NCBI GenBank assembly: GCA_018336195.1
Contig: JAGXQV010000112.1
Span: 1 to 33,574 of the forward strand
Direction: 5' to 3'
Source: Sulfuricella sp.
GTDB lineage: Bacteria; Pseudomonadota; Gammaproteobacteria; Burkholderiales; Sulfuricellaceae
Length of the DNA stretch: 33,574 bases
A program made the position numbers and the translations under genes. Shown here in pieces: positions 1 to 8,496 of the stretch (within the stretch, counting starts at the first letter, position 1; every line of letters begins with the position of its first letter). The notes under the pieces were generated by a model. That model saw only the letters and a list, made by a program, of their open reading frames with translations. It did not search any database and was not told where the DNA came from.

Positions 1-158
1 AGATCGAGGATAGGGATGTTCAGCGCTTACAGGAAGAGCTGGCCGATAAATTGGGCGTAAAGGTGACGTTGAAAATGACCCAAAAAGGCAAAGGGCGGCT
101 CATAATCGACTATGAAAGTTTGGAACAACTGGATAGCGTGATTCAAAGAATTTCATAA
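1..158 (+). CDS. parB: ParB chromosome-partitioning protein, C-terminal fragment
   Basis: This is the 3' end of a gene that starts before the window; the open frame runs from base 3 to a TAA at 156-158 and gives 51 residues. The sequence (LQEELADKLGVKVTLK, then KGKGRLIIDYESLEQLD and a terminal hydrophobic helix) matches the C-terminal dimerisation domain of ParB, the CTP-dependent clamp that loads at parS sites and works with ParA in origin segregation. The DNA-binding and CTPase parts lie outside the window. It converges on topA across a gap of about 400 bases. The family assignment rests on this short, characteristic tail only. Confidence 0.85.
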   Translation, partial: IEDRDVQRLQEELADKLGVKVTLKMTQKGKGRLIIDYESLEQLDSVIQRIS

Positions 159-391
159 GGATTAACAACAGAGTCCCTCCAAATTTTTATACCGTCTGAA
201 GCGTAAGCAGGAATAGCTACGAAGATCTGGATGCGGGCGGGCCAAAGAGCGGTGGGCAACAGCTTTAGCCGCAGCGTCGAGGGCTTTAGGGGGGGGCGGA
301 GTTCTGCAAGCTGGCCGATTGGCCTCTAAACGACGGAAAATCACCTTTCTCCACCGGGAAAATAGTCGGCTCGCCAGACCGGCGCTAGTCG

Positions 392-410
392 GAAAACACG
401 CGGTGTTTTC
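392..410. repeat. 19-bp perfect hairpin sequence
   Basis: GAAAACAC and GTGTTTTC form an 8-bp perfect inverted repeat around a GCG loop. It lies between the convergent genes parB and topA, so it could be a weak bidirectional transcription stop or a protein-binding palindrome. No T-run follows on either strand, so it is not called a terminator. Confidence 0.5.
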
Positions 411-426
411 AGTAAGGCAAGCCACC

Positions 427-520
427 CCGAAGCTAACTTGATTCAATCCAGCGGCCGCGTTTTGCGAACTTCCAAAAAAGGCAATTAGTTTGTCGTAACC
501 GACGAATCAACTAGCTTCGG
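427..520. repeat. Imperfect 17-18-bp inverted repeat pair enclosing 59 bp
   Basis: The left arm (427-444) reads CCGAAGCTAACTTGATTC. The reverse complement of the right arm (504-520) reads CCGAAGCTAGTTGATTC. The arms match except for one indel and one substitution near the middle. The enclosed 59 bp codes for nothing recognisable. The layout could be the ends of a small MITE-like element or a long stem-loop at the junction of the convergent parB and topA transcripts. Confidence 0.5.
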
Positions 521-565
521 CGGCATCCCGAACGCACCCCAAAAGTGGAGCGTTTCAAGGCCTTA

Positions 566-2842
566 TTACGATTGCGGCGGTTCGACCTGTTCGACAAAGC
601 CGCATTCCTTTTGTGGACAGACCTTCTCAACACCCCGCCGCTTGGTTGTCTTGAGGGTCAGAATGGGCCAGCCACACTTGGGACAGGGTTCGTTGATGGG
701 CGGGTTCCAGGTCGCATATTTGCACTTGGGATAGGTATTGCAGGAATAAAACAATTTCCCATAACGACTCTTGCGCTCGATCAACGATCCTTCCTTGCAT
801 TCCGGGCAGGAAACCCCAGTATCGCGAGGCTTTTCCAGCGGCTCGATAAATTTGCACTTGGGGTAGCCGGAACAACCGATGAATTTTCCATAAGGCCCAG
901 CCTTTACCACTAGGGGGCTTTCACATTTCGGACAAACTCGCCCCTCGATGACCACCGGTTCTTCGGGTTGGACTTCGCCGTCGATGTTGCGGGTGTAATC
1001 ACACTCAGGATAGCCAGAGCAGCCGACAAACTTGCCGCGCTTCCCCAGCCGCAAGGACAGGGGCTTGCCGCATTTCGGGCAGGCTTCGTCGAGTTGCTCC
1101 TGGGTAACATCCTTACGATCGACGCTCTTCTTTTCCTCGATCTGCCTGCTGAATGCTTGCCAGAACTCATCCAGGACAGGTATCCACTCCTGCTTCCCGG
1201 TAGATATGAAATCGAGCTGGTCTTCGAGGCGCGCAGTAAAGTCGTAATCGACGTATTGGGTGAAATGCTCCGTCAAAAACTTTGCGACGACTTGGCCGAC
1301 ATCGGTGGGAACGAAGCGCTTTTTGTCCATCAGCACGTATTCCCGGGCCTGCAGCGTCGAAATGATGCTGGCGTAGGTGGAAGGGCGCCCGATGCCGTGT
1401 TCTTCCAGGGCTTTCACCAAGCTGGCTTCCGTATAACGGGGGGGCGGCTGAGTAAAATGCTGTTCACCGAAGAGCTTGTCTAGCGGTAGTTTTTCATCGA
1501 CTTCAAAAGGCGGTAGCTTGTTCTCGCCCTCTTCTTCCTGATCGTCCTCATCCTCCCGATAAACGGCGATAAAACCGGGGAAAGTCAGGGTTTGACCGGT
1601 CGCCCGAAACAGGTTGTCGTCGCCTGCCACAGCGAAATCGATACTAACCGTATCGAATTTTGCCGGTGTCATCTGACAGGACAGGGTCCGTTTCCAGATC
1701 ATTTCGTAGAGCTTGATCTGGTCGGCGTTGAGGAAGCTCCGCACGCTGTCCGGAGTACGGGTTATCGAGGTGGGACGGATCGCCTCATGCGCCTCTTGGG
1801 CGTTCTTCGATTTGTTTTTGTAGAAAACCGGCTCTTTGGGCAGATAGTCTGCCGAGAAATTGCTGCCAATGTACTCGCGAATTTCCGCCACTGCTTCGTT
1901 GGCCAGATTTACCGCATCGGTACGCATGTAGGTTATCAAACCCACGGCGCCACCACCGATGTCTATCCCTTCATAAAGCTGCTGGGCGACTTTCATGGCT
2001 CGGTCGGTGGTAAAGCCCAACTTGCGCACGGCTTCCTGTTGCAGGGTGGAGGTGGTAAATGGCGCCGTCGGGGAACGTTGTTTGCGCTTCTTCTCGATAT
2101 TCTTGACTAGGGCGTGCTGGCCTTGGCTGAGCGCGGCAAGCACCTCGGCATGTTGAGCATCGGAGCCGATGCTGAATTGACTAAGCTTTTCACCACGGAA
2201 CTGAAAGAGTTTCGCGGCAAATTTGATTTTGCCCTTATGACTGTCGAAATGAATGCTCCAGTATTCCTGGGTCTTGAACGCCTGAATTTCGGCTTCTCGT
2301 TCGACGATCATGCGCAGTGCGGGGCTTTGTACGCGCCCGGCGGAAAGGCCGCGACGAATTTTGCGCCACAGCAGCGGGGAAAGGTTGAAACCGACCAGAT
2401 AGTCCAAGGCGCGCCGGGCCTGCTGGGCATTCACCATTTCCATGGAAATGTCGCGGGGATTGTCGATGGCTTCCTGCACCGCCGATTTGGTGATTTCGTG
2501 GAAAACTACGCGCTTAACGGATTTTTTTGATAACAACCGTTTCGACTTGAGAATTTCGGCCAAATGCCAAGCAATCGCCTCGCCTTCGCGGTCCGGGTCA
2601 GTCGCCAGCAGGATGACGTCGGCATTCTTGACGGCTTTGGCGATGGCATCGACATGCTTGGCGTTACGCTCGATGAGCTGGTATTTCATGTCGTAGCCGT
2701 GCTCGGTATCCACGGCACCTTGCTTTGGCACCAGATCGCGCACATGCCCGTAGGAGGCAAGGACTTCAAAATCCGCGCCCAAGTACTTTTTAAGGGTCTT
2801 AGCCTTGGAAGGCGACTCGACAATCAGAAGGCTGGCAGACAT
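566..2842 (-). CDS. topA: DNA topoisomerase I (type IA)
   Basis: A 758-residue protein that relaxes negative supercoils by transient single-strand cleavage. The TOPRIM domain is N-terminal (LLIVESPSKAKTLKKYLG at residues 5-22; acidic TDPDREGEA near 81-89). The active-site tyrosine is Tyr305 in GLITYMRTDA, and the conserved GIGRPSTYA follows. The C-terminal third carries zinc-finger units with CPKCGKPLSL, CPKCESPLVV and CPECKEGSL, plus a fourth Cys-rich segment (CPKCGWPIL). Length and layout are normal for proteobacterial TopA. An AGGG ribosome site lies about 7 bases before the ATG. The gene follows dprA-smg in the usual order but has its own promoter in the 75-bp gap after smg. Confidence 0.97.
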   Translation of the reverse strand: MSASLLIVESPSKAKTLKKYLGADFEVLASYGHVRDLVPKQGAVDTEHGYDMKYQLIERNAKHVDAIAKAVKNADVILLATDPDREGEAIAWHLAEILKSKRLLSKKSVKRVVFHEITKSAVQEAIDNPRDISMEMVNAQQARRALDYLVGFNLSPLLWRKIRRGLSAGRVQSPALRMIVEREAEIQAFKTQEYWSIHFDSHKGKIKFAAKLFQFRGEKLSQFSIGSDAQHAEVLAALSQGQHALVKNIEKKRKQRSPTAPFTTSTLQQEAVRKLGFTTDRAMKVAQQLYEGIDIGGGAVGLITYMRTDAVNLANEAVAEIREYIGSNFSADYLPKEPVFYKNKSKNAQEAHEAIRPTSITRTPDSVRSFLNADQIKLYEMIWKRTLSCQMTPAKFDTVSIDFAVAGDDNLFRATGQTLTFPGFIAVYREDEDDQEEEGENKLPPFEVDEKLPLDKLFGEQHFTQPPPRYTEASLVKALEEHGIGRPSTYASIISTLQAREYVLMDKKRFVPTDVGQVVAKFLTEHFTQYVDYDFTARLEDQLDFISTGKQEWIPVLDEFWQAFSRQIEEKKSVDRKDVTQEQLDEACPKCGKPLSLRLGKRGKFVGCSGYPECDYTRNIDGEVQPEEPVVIEGRVCPKCESPLVVKAGPYGKFIGCSGYPKCKFIEPLEKPRDTGVSCPECKEGSLIERKSRYGKLFYSCNTYPKCKYATWNPPINEPCPKCGWPILTLKTTKRRGVEKVCPQKECGFVEQVEPPQS

Positions 2843-2882
2843 GTTCGCCCTTTAAAATTAATGGGGGTTGCGAAGGGACGAG

Positions 2883-2911
2883 ATAATAAAAACAATAAGG
2901 TAGGAAGGCAA
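2883..2911 (-). promoter_or_regulatory. Predicted sigma-70 promoter of topA
   Basis: Read on the minus strand, TTGCCT (2911-2906) is followed after exactly 17 bases by TATTAT (2888-2883), about 40 bases before the topA ATG. Four of six and five of six bases match the consensus. It lies in the smg-topA gap, so topA is probably transcribed both from here and by read-through from dprA-smg. Confidence 0.6.
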
Positions 2912-2917
2912 GCGGAA

Positions 2918-3376
2918 TCAGTGCAGGGCCGGCTGGTGGTCGCCGAAAAGCAAGTCCTCGACGAATACGAATTGCTGCGGCTCGCTTTGGCCCCACAGGA
3001 CAAACAACACAATCCACTTGATCTGTTCCACCGAAAGACCACGTTCGTTGACGGCAAACGAGCGGTCGATAATCTGCTCGCGGCGGATGGCGTCGAGTAT
3101 TCCCGAGCCTTCAAGAAAAGCCAGTAGGCCAATACCTTCTACGCCGAGGCACTCATACTCGTTATCGGTATAAAGGCGGGTACCTACGCTGCTGCCGAGA
3201 TTTCCGGTCGTCTGGTTACCCACAAGCTCTTCAAGTCCCTGAAACCAAGAAAGTGCTAGATTGATTTCGCTGTGATCGAAACCGGCCGCACTCAACTCTC
3301 GAGTGAGGGTGCTTTCGTCCGGGTAAGCGTGCGCTTCCAGGTAATTTTCAAACAAGTAGACCAGGATATCGAACAT
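2918..3376 (-). CDS. smg: Smg family protein (DUF494)
   Basis: A 152-residue protein of the Smg/DUF494 family, found next to dprA and topA in many beta- and gammaproteobacteria. Recognisable features are the start MFDILVYLFENYLEAHAYPD, a central GIGLLAFLE segment, and the C-terminal RGLSVEQIKWIVLFVLWGQ typical of the family. No catalytic motif is visible and the molecular function is not established. It starts 9 bases after the dprA stop, consistent with one transcript. Confidence 0.92.
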   Translation of the reverse strand: MFDILVYLFENYLEAHAYPDESTLTRELSAAGFDHSEINLALSWFQGLEELVGNQTTGNLGSSVGTRLYTDNEYECLGVEGIGLLAFLEGSGILDAIRREQIIDRSFAVNERGLSVEQIKWIVLFVLWGQSEPQQFVFVEDLLFGDHQPALH

Positions 3377-3385
3377 TTAATGAAA

Positions 3386-4489
3386 TCAGGTGGATAAAGT
3401 AATGCGTTGAAACAAGCCGCCGGGTTGTGAAGCGACCAAACCCGCCAGTTCCAGCGACAACAGCATGGCGGAAACCTCGGAACTCGTCAAGCCGCAACGT
3501 CCCGCCAGAGTATCGATGTCGAGCGCGTCGAAGCCCATGGCATCAAGCAGATCGCGGTGCCCGGCATCCGGATTTTCGCTCGCACCGGATGAAGCTCCTG
3601 ACGATGAAGGCGACACCGGAAATCGCAATTCCCCCAATATATCCTCGGCGCAGTCGACCAGCTTCACGCCTTGCTTAATCAAGGCATGACAGCCCTTGGA
3701 ATGAGGCGAATGGATTGAACCAGGAATGGCGAATACCTCGCGCCCCTGCTCGGCGGCCATGCGTGCAGTAATTAATGAGCCGCTGCGCAGGGCAGCCTCG
3801 ACCAGCAGGCAACCGATGGATAGCCCGCTGATGATGCGGTTGCGCCGCGGAAAATTGGACGCAATCGCGGGGGTGCCTAGAGGAAACTCCGAAATCAAGG
3901 CGCCATGCTCGGCGAGTTCATGCGCAAGGCCGTGGTTGCGCGCCGGGTACACAATATCGAGGCCGGTGCCAACCACTGCAATACTCGAAGAAATCCCGTC
4001 CAGCCCGCCACGATGCGCCGCGGCGTCGATTCCGCTGGCCATCCCGCTGACAATACACAAACCGCTGTCGCTGAGGTTGCGGGAAAAAGACGCGGCATTC
4101 TGTGAGCCTTGGGGCGTCGCATTGCGACTACCCACCACCGCGAAACAATTGGCGGCAAGCAATTCCCGCCGGCCCTTCAGGTAAAAAAAGGGCGGTGGGT
4201 CGGGAATTTGCAGCAGTAATTGCGGATAGTCGTCGTCGGCGAGCGTGACTAGGTAATTGCCGGGCTTTTGCAGCCAATCAAGGGCGGGGCGAAGAGATTC
4301 TTCAGTGACGCCTGTGACGATGTGTTGTGCAATTCCCGGTTTTACAACTCCGCACAGGGCGGTATGGCTTGCCGCGTAAATCCGCTCCGGCACGCCAAAA
4401 GCTTTCAGCAAGCGCCGATAGGTTTCCCCGCCAACGCCGGGGATCAGGCTTAGCCCGATCCAGCCGGCTGGACCGCTTGGCTCGACCAT
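3386..4489 (-). CDS. dprA: DNA-processing protein DprA (Smf)
   Basis: A 367-residue DprA, which binds incoming single-stranded DNA during natural transformation and loads RecA. The N-terminal part has a helix-hairpin-helix/SAM-like region (PGVGGETYRRLLKAFG). The Rossmann-like core shows AVVGSRNATPQG, IVSGMASGIDAAAHRG, VVGTGLDIVYPARN, FPRRNRIISGLS and EAALRSGSLITARMAAEQGR, all diagnostic of DprA. A small C-terminal winged-helix-like domain follows a Ser/Gly-rich linker (about residues 290-305). The ATG directly abuts the TGA of the upstream LysM gene, suggesting translational coupling. With the minor-pilin operon further along, it is compatible with competence, though uptake genes are not in view. 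Confidence 0.96.
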   Translation of the reverse strand: MVEPSGPAGWIGLSLIPGVGGETYRRLLKAFGVPERIYAASHTALCGVVKPGIAQHIVTGVTEESLRPALDWLQKPGNYLVTLADDDYPQLLLQIPDPPPFFYLKGRRELLAANCFAVVGSRNATPQGSQNAASFSRNLSDSGLCIVSGMASGIDAAAHRGGLDGISSSIAVVGTGLDIVYPARNHGLAHELAEHGALISEFPLGTPAIASNFPRRNRIISGLSIGCLLVEAALRSGSLITARMAAEQGREVFAIPGSIHSPHSKGCHALIKQGVKLVDCAEDILGELRFPVSPSSSGASSGASENPDAGHRDLLDAMGFDALDIDTLAGRCGLTSSEVSAMLLSLELAGLVASQPGGLFQRITLST

Positions 4490-5533
4490 TCAGGGAGTTT
4501 GAACGACATCCAGCATATGAACGGGGCGACTCGACTGGACAATCAGCGCATAAGACACCTTGCTGAATGTGCGGAAAACGAACATCAAGCCGGACCGCTC
4601 GTCAGGCAGTTTGAGCGCAACTTTCTTGCCATCTTGGTCCACGGTTGGAACCGTGATACCGCGCCGATAAATCGCCAGGACGTGACCGACTTCGAGTCCG
4701 TCGCGCTGCCCGAGATTGATGGTCACGATAGCGTTTTGGCCGACTTCGGCGACGCCGCCGTAGGCAGCGATGATGCTTCCGGAAATCGCGCGTTCTGGGG
4801 CGTGGGGGACATAAGCGTTGACCGGGTCTTCGGTAACCGGCACCAGTTTGTCACGGCGGTTGATTTCGAGCACCGACTTGGTGATATCCAGCGTGGTGGA
4901 ATCGCCGAAGCGGCTGACCCTAGCCCGCCCCAAATAAACCGCTTCGCGCCCAAGGATTTCGCGGGTATCCGGGTCGGCAAGAATTTTGCCGGGCCGGTAA
5001 ATGTTCCAATCCAGCCCGTCCTCGCGGCCCATGCCGCTGGCGTAAATCCGGTTGCCGGCGCCGACCACTACGCGATGCTCTTCGGTGCCGACGATTTCAG
5101 GAGCACGCTCCAGTTCTCCGTCGTCAATAATCAGCGGCTGGGAAAGAAACGGCCCAATGATCGCCGGGGAAATACTGGGAATGGCTTGCAACGCCAAGAT
5201 TTCACTGCGTGTTCTAGGGCTGAGCTTGACGGTTTCGAGGCGCGACGCCGGGTTGGCGTTTTCCAGTTGCAGCTGCGGCTTGCCGTCCTTCATCGATAGA
5301 ACGATTACGTTGCCGGGAAAAATCAGGTGCGGGTTCTTGATCTGCTCACGGTTGAGGTTCCACACCTCGGGCCAGCGCCAAGGCTCCTTGAGAAAACGTG
5401 CGGCAATGCTCCATAGCGTGTCGCCCTTCACGACCACGTGTTTTTCCGGCGGGTTGTCCTGCAAGGCTTCCTCCGCAACGGCGGGGTGGCCTACGCCGAA
5501 AAGAAGAATCAGGGATATAATGATGTTACGCAT
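4490..5533 (-). CDS. Exported LysM-domain protein
   Basis: A 347-residue protein with a signal peptide (hydrophobic residues about 3-18, cleavage likely after AVA) and one LysM domain at about residues 32-80 (HVVVKGDTLWSIAARFL, ending PGNVIVL), which binds peptidoglycan glycan strands. The remaining about 260 residues have no recognised motif; they contain LGQRDGLEVGHVLAIYRRG, like the C-terminal part of the LysM proteins usually found before dprA. It probably acts in the periplasm on or near the wall. A GTGAGG ribosome site precedes the ATG. It is divergent from def across 91 bp and heads the dprA-smg-topA cluster. Confidence 0.88.
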   Translation of the reverse strand: MRNIIISLILLFGVGHPAVAEEALQDNPPEKHVVVKGDTLWSIAARFLKEPWRWPEVWNLNREQIKNPHLIFPGNVIVLSMKDGKPQLQLENANPASRLETVKLSPRTRSEILALQAIPSISPAIIGPFLSQPLIIDDGELERAPEIVGTEEHRVVVGAGNRIYASGMGREDGLDWNIYRPGKILADPDTREILGREAVYLGRARVSRFGDSTTLDITKSVLEINRRDKLVPVTEDPVNAYVPHAPERAISGSIIAAYGGVAEVGQNAIVTINLGQRDGLEVGHVLAIYRRGITVPTVDQDGKKVALKLPDERSGLMFVFRTFSKVSYALIVQSSRPVHMLDVVQTP

Positions 5534-5624
5534 GATAGCCTCACCGCTGCGATTAGTAGATAGCGTAGTTGTTTCACAAGATTGATTAAATTCTGCATGT
5601 AATTAGTTAAATAAGCAAGTATTT

Positions 5625-6128
5625 ATGGCTATTCTAACCATTTTGCGTTACCCCGATCCGCGTCTGCACACCATCGCCTCGCCAGTGGCGCACGTCGACG
5701 ACGGGATTCGCGCACTTATTCGAAATATGGCCGAAACCATGTACGCCGCACCCGGGGTCGGGTTGGCGGCTACCCAGGTGAATGTCCACAAACGGGTCAT
5801 CGTCATGGACGTCTCGGAAAACCATGACCAACTGATTGCCTTGATAAATCCTGAAATTATCGCCAGCGAAGGCGTCGAGGAACACGAAGAAGGCTGCCTC
5901 TCGGTTCCCGGTGTTTTTGAAAAGGTGAGGCGCGCCGAGCGCGTTACCGCAACTGCCCTCGACATGAACGGCGAGCCAGTCAAGATTGATGCGGACGGCC
6001 TGTTGGCGATTTGTATCCAGCACGAAATCGATCATCTTAACGGCAAGGTGTTTGTCGAATACCTCTCCCAGCTCAAACAATCGCGCATCAAGAATAAGCT
6101 CAAAAAACACCAACGCGAAACACTGTAA
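5625..6128 (+). CDS. def: Peptide deformylase
   Basis: A 167-residue metalloenzyme that removes the formyl group from the N-terminal methionine of new proteins. All three signature motifs are present: GVGLAATQ (residues 44-51), EGCLSV with metal ligand Cys91, and QHEIDHLNG with ligands His133 and His137 and catalytic Glu134. The length is normal. The stop overlaps the fmt start (TAATG), so the enzyme that adds the formyl group is coupled to the one that removes it. The 91-bp gap to the divergent LysM gene must hold promoters for both directions; no strong one stands out for def. Confidence 0.97.
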   Translation: MAILTILRYPDPRLHTIASPVAHVDDGIRALIRNMAETMYAAPGVGLAATQVNVHKRVIVMDVSENHDQLIALINPEIIASEGVEEHEEGCLSVPGVFEKVRRAERVTATALDMNGEPVKIDADGLLAICIQHEIDHLNGKVFVEYLSQLKQSRIKNKLKKHQRETL

Positions 6129-7060
6129 TGAATATCCTCTTCGCCGGCACCCCGGAATTTGCCGCCAGTGCTTTGCGTGCCCTGATTGCTGCAGGCCATG
6201 TCGTGTCGTTAGTGCTAACTCAGCCGGATCGCCCCGCTGGGCGCGGCATGAAGCTTACGCCTAGCCCGGTAAAGCAGGTCGCCCTGGCGCACGGATTGAA
6301 TATTTTGCAATCCCCCACTCTCAAGGAAGCAGCAATACAACGGGAACTCGCCGCAGTCGATGCCGAGGTGATGATCGTCGCAGCCTATGGGCTGATTCTT
6401 CCCAAGGCGGTGCTGGATATCCCCCCGCGCGGCTGTCTCAACATCCATGCCTCCCTGCTCCCACGCTGGCGGGGGGCGGCGCCGATTCAGCGTGCCATCC
6501 TGGCGGGCGACGAACAAACCGGCGTTACCATCATGCAAATGGATGTCGGCCTGGATACTGGCGATATGTTGCTGAAAGAAGCGCTTCCGATAGACTGTGG
6601 CGATACCGCACAAACCCTCCACGACAAGCTCGCGGAACAGGGGGCCAGGCTGATTGTCGCGGCGCTTGGTAAATTGGAAAAAGGCGGTCTGGTTCCGGAA
6701 AAGCAGGACGAGGTTCTCGCCAACTATGCCGCCAAACTTACCAAGGAAGAGGCTTTTCTGGACTGGAGCCAAACCGCAACGAGGCTTTCCCTGGCAGTAC
6801 GCGCTTACAACCCCTTCCCCGTGGCGCAAGCCCGTATCCGGGGTGAGACCTGGCGCATCTGGCAGGCGCAGCCCGTTACAACCGAAGGTGGGCATAGGCC
6901 CGGTCAGGTTCTGGGGGCGGATCGGCACGGGATATTGATAGGTTGTGGGACTGGGGTATTACGGATTACCGAATTGCAGAAGGCCGGCGGCAAACGGATG
7001 CCGGTTGGCGACTTTCTTGCGGGTAACTCGTTGCAAGTCGGCGAGTGCTTCGAAATCTGA
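6128..7060 (+). CDS. fmt: Methionyl-tRNA formyltransferase
   Basis: A 310-residue enzyme that formylates initiator Met-tRNA using 10-formyl-tetrahydrofolate. The N-terminal formyltransferase fold begins FAGTPEFAASAL. The catalytic residues are visible as Asn105 and His107 (CLNIHASLLPRWRG) and Asp143 (DVGLDTGDML). The folate-site SLLPRWRGAAPIQ motif is intact, and a C-terminal tRNA-binding domain begins at about residue 205. Start and stop overlap with def, and the length is standard. Confidence 0.97.
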   Translation: MNILFAGTPEFAASALRALIAAGHVVSLVLTQPDRPAGRGMKLTPSPVKQVALAHGLNILQSPTLKEAAIQRELAAVDAEVMIVAAYGLILPKAVLDIPPRGCLNIHASLLPRWRGAAPIQRAILAGDEQTGVTIMQMDVGLDTGDMLLKEALPIDCGDTAQTLHDKLAEQGARLIVAALGKLEKGGLVPEKQDEVLANYAAKLTKEEAFLDWSQTATRLSLAVRAYNPFPVAQARIRGETWRIWQAQPVTTEGGHRPGQVLGADRHGILIGCGTGVLRITELQKAGGKRMPVGDFLAGNSLQVGECFEI

Positions 7061-7118
7061 GGCGGGGCGATACTGCTCTCAATATTCCCGAATTATCCAC
7101 CGCAAGCATTCCAGAACG

Positions 7119-7229
7119 ATGACCATCAACCAACTTTCCGCCGAAGAAATCCGCAGTTTGTACGGCGCCCTTTCCCCTATCAAGGAACGCATCAGCCGTC
7201 TGCAGGCGATGCGCCACGCCTTTGCTTGA
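7119..7229 (+). CDS. Small 36-residue ORF overlapping the rsmB start
   Basis: An ATG at 7119 opens a 36-codon frame (MTINQLSAEEIRSLYGALSP, then a basic amphipathic end) whose TGA lies inside the first codons of rsmB. I do not recognise a family. The composition is protein-like, with acidic and basic residues spaced as in an alpha helix. The ribosome site is weak. It sits 58 bases after fmt and could be a translated leader that couples ribosomes onto rsmB, which itself has a TTG start and no Shine-Dalgarno. It could also be an independent microprotein or chance. Confidence 0.4.
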   Translation: MTINQLSAEEIRSLYGALSPIKERISRLQAMRHAFA

Positions 7230-8496
7230 TACCCTGAAATTATCCGCGAGCGCTCTCGGCCAGACCCTGGCCGGGCGCAATCTCAATGAGGTATTGCAAA
7301 CCCTGCACGCGCGCAATCCCCATCTGACCGCCCAACAGCGCGCCGCCATTCAGGACTTGAGCTACGGCGCGTTGCGTTTTTACGGCCGTTACGACGCCCT
7401 GCTCAACCTGCTGGTATCCCGGCCGTTGAGCGATGAGGCGGTGCATGACCTGCTGGTGGTGGCACTGCATCAATTGCGGAATCCCAAGGCGGCGCCCCAC
7501 GCAGTGGTCGATCATGCCGTCAAGGTCACCCTGGCGCTCAAGAAGACGTGGGCCAAAGGTTTGGTTAATGCGGTACTGCGCAATTTTCTGCGCCAGCGCG
7601 TCAGCCTGCTTGAAAAAGTCGATGCAGCAGGCTCGGTGGCGCGTTACTCGCATCCCCAGTGGTGGATCGACAAGCTGCGCGCTGAATATCCCGATATCTG
7701 GCAAGACCTGCTTGAGCAAAACAATACCCATCCGCCGATGACCCTACGCGTCAACCGGCGCAAGGCAGAAGTGAACGCTTACCGGACGGCCCTGCTGGCG
7801 GGCGGCATGGAGGCCGAGCAAATTGGCGACGTCGCCCTGCAATTGCGCCAGCCGACATCCGTATCCCGTCTGCCTGGCTTTGCCGATGGCTGGGCTTCCG
7901 TGCAGGATGCCGGCGCCCAACTGGCTGCGCCGCTCCTCGATGTTCAAAACGGAATGCGGGTGCTCGATGCTTGCGCCGCACCCGGCGGGAAATCCGCCCA
8001 CTTGCTGGAACTGGCAGACATCGACCTGACCGCGCTGGATAGTGATGCCACCCGTCTCGAAAAAGTCGCGGCCAATCTCCAGCGCCTCGGCTTGAATGCC
8101 CGTTGCCTATGCGGCGACGCGGGCGTCGTTGAAACCTGGTGGGACGGGCAGCCTTATCAGCGCATCCTGGCGGATGTGCCGTGCAGCGCGTCGGGCGTGG
8201 TGCGGCGCCACCCCGACATCAAGTGGCTGCGCCGTCCTGAAGATATTGGCGGTTTTGCCGCCCAGCAGGCGAAAATCCTGGATGCCCTGTGGCGTCTGCT
8301 GGCGAGTGGTGGTAAATTGCTGTACGCCACCTGTTCCCTCTTCGCCGAAGAAAATCAGTTACAAATCAATTCATTCCTGGCGAGTCACAAGGATGCCACG
8401 ATACTTCCGCTGGCTTTGGCGGAACATCGGGAAGGACAGGTTCTGCCGGATGAACATCACGATGGATTCTATTATGCGTTGCTTCAAAAACATTAG
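7222..8496 (+). CDS. rsmB: 16S rRNA (cytosine-967-C5) methyltransferase RsmB
   Basis: A 424-residue methyltransferase that makes m5C967 in 16S rRNA with S-adenosylmethionine. The N-terminal 130 residues are the NusB-like RNA-binding domain (QRAAIQDLSYGALRFYGRYD). The C-terminal domain has the SAM site VLDACAAPGGKSAHLLEL and the two motif cysteines of m5C enzymes: Cys321 in DVPCSASG and Cys371 in YATCS. No ATG is available near the expected N-terminus, so the TTG at 7222 is chosen; it overlaps the stop of the preceding small ORF by 8 bases and has no clear ribosome site. The gene follows def-fmt as is common. Confidence 0.94.
   Translation: MLDTLKLSASALGQTLAGRNLNEVLQTLHARNPHLTAQQRAAIQDLSYGALRFYGRYDALLNLLVSRPLSDEAVHDLLVVALHQLRNPKAAPHAVVDHAVKVTLALKKTWAKGLVNAVLRNFLRQRVSLLEKVDAAGSVARYSHPQWWIDKLRAEYPDIWQDLLEQNNTHPPMTLRVNRRKAEVNAYRTALLAGGMEAEQIGDVALQLRQPTSVSRLPGFADGWASVQDAGAQLAAPLLDVQNGMRVLDACAAPGGKSAHLLELADIDLTALDSDATRLEKVAANLQRLGLNARCLCGDAGVVETWWDGQPYQRILADVPCSASGVVRRHPDIKWLRRPEDIGGFAAQQAKILDALWRLLASGGKLLYATCSLFAEENQLQINSFLASHKDATILPLALAEHREGQVLPDEHHDGFYYALLQKH

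Larger units (their letters stand above)
159..565. other. 407-bp intergenic gap between parB and topA
   Basis: I see no convincing gene here. A leftward 94-codon reading frame (162-446) is rich in Arg, Ala, Pro and Cys, resembles no family I know and lacks a clear ribosome site, so I do not call it. The gap holds two inverted repeats, listed separately, and a run of nine G at about 289-297. Because parB and topA converge here, both transcripts must end in this stretch, yet no classic stem plus T-run terminator is evident. It may be a dispersed intergenic repeat or a decayed gene. Confidence 0.5.

Noticed and set aside
162-446. Leftward 94-codon frame between parB and topA
   Set aside because: Its composition (Arg/Ala/Pro/Cys-rich), lack of a ribosome site and lack of any recognisable domain suggest chance coding over a repeat-like sequence.
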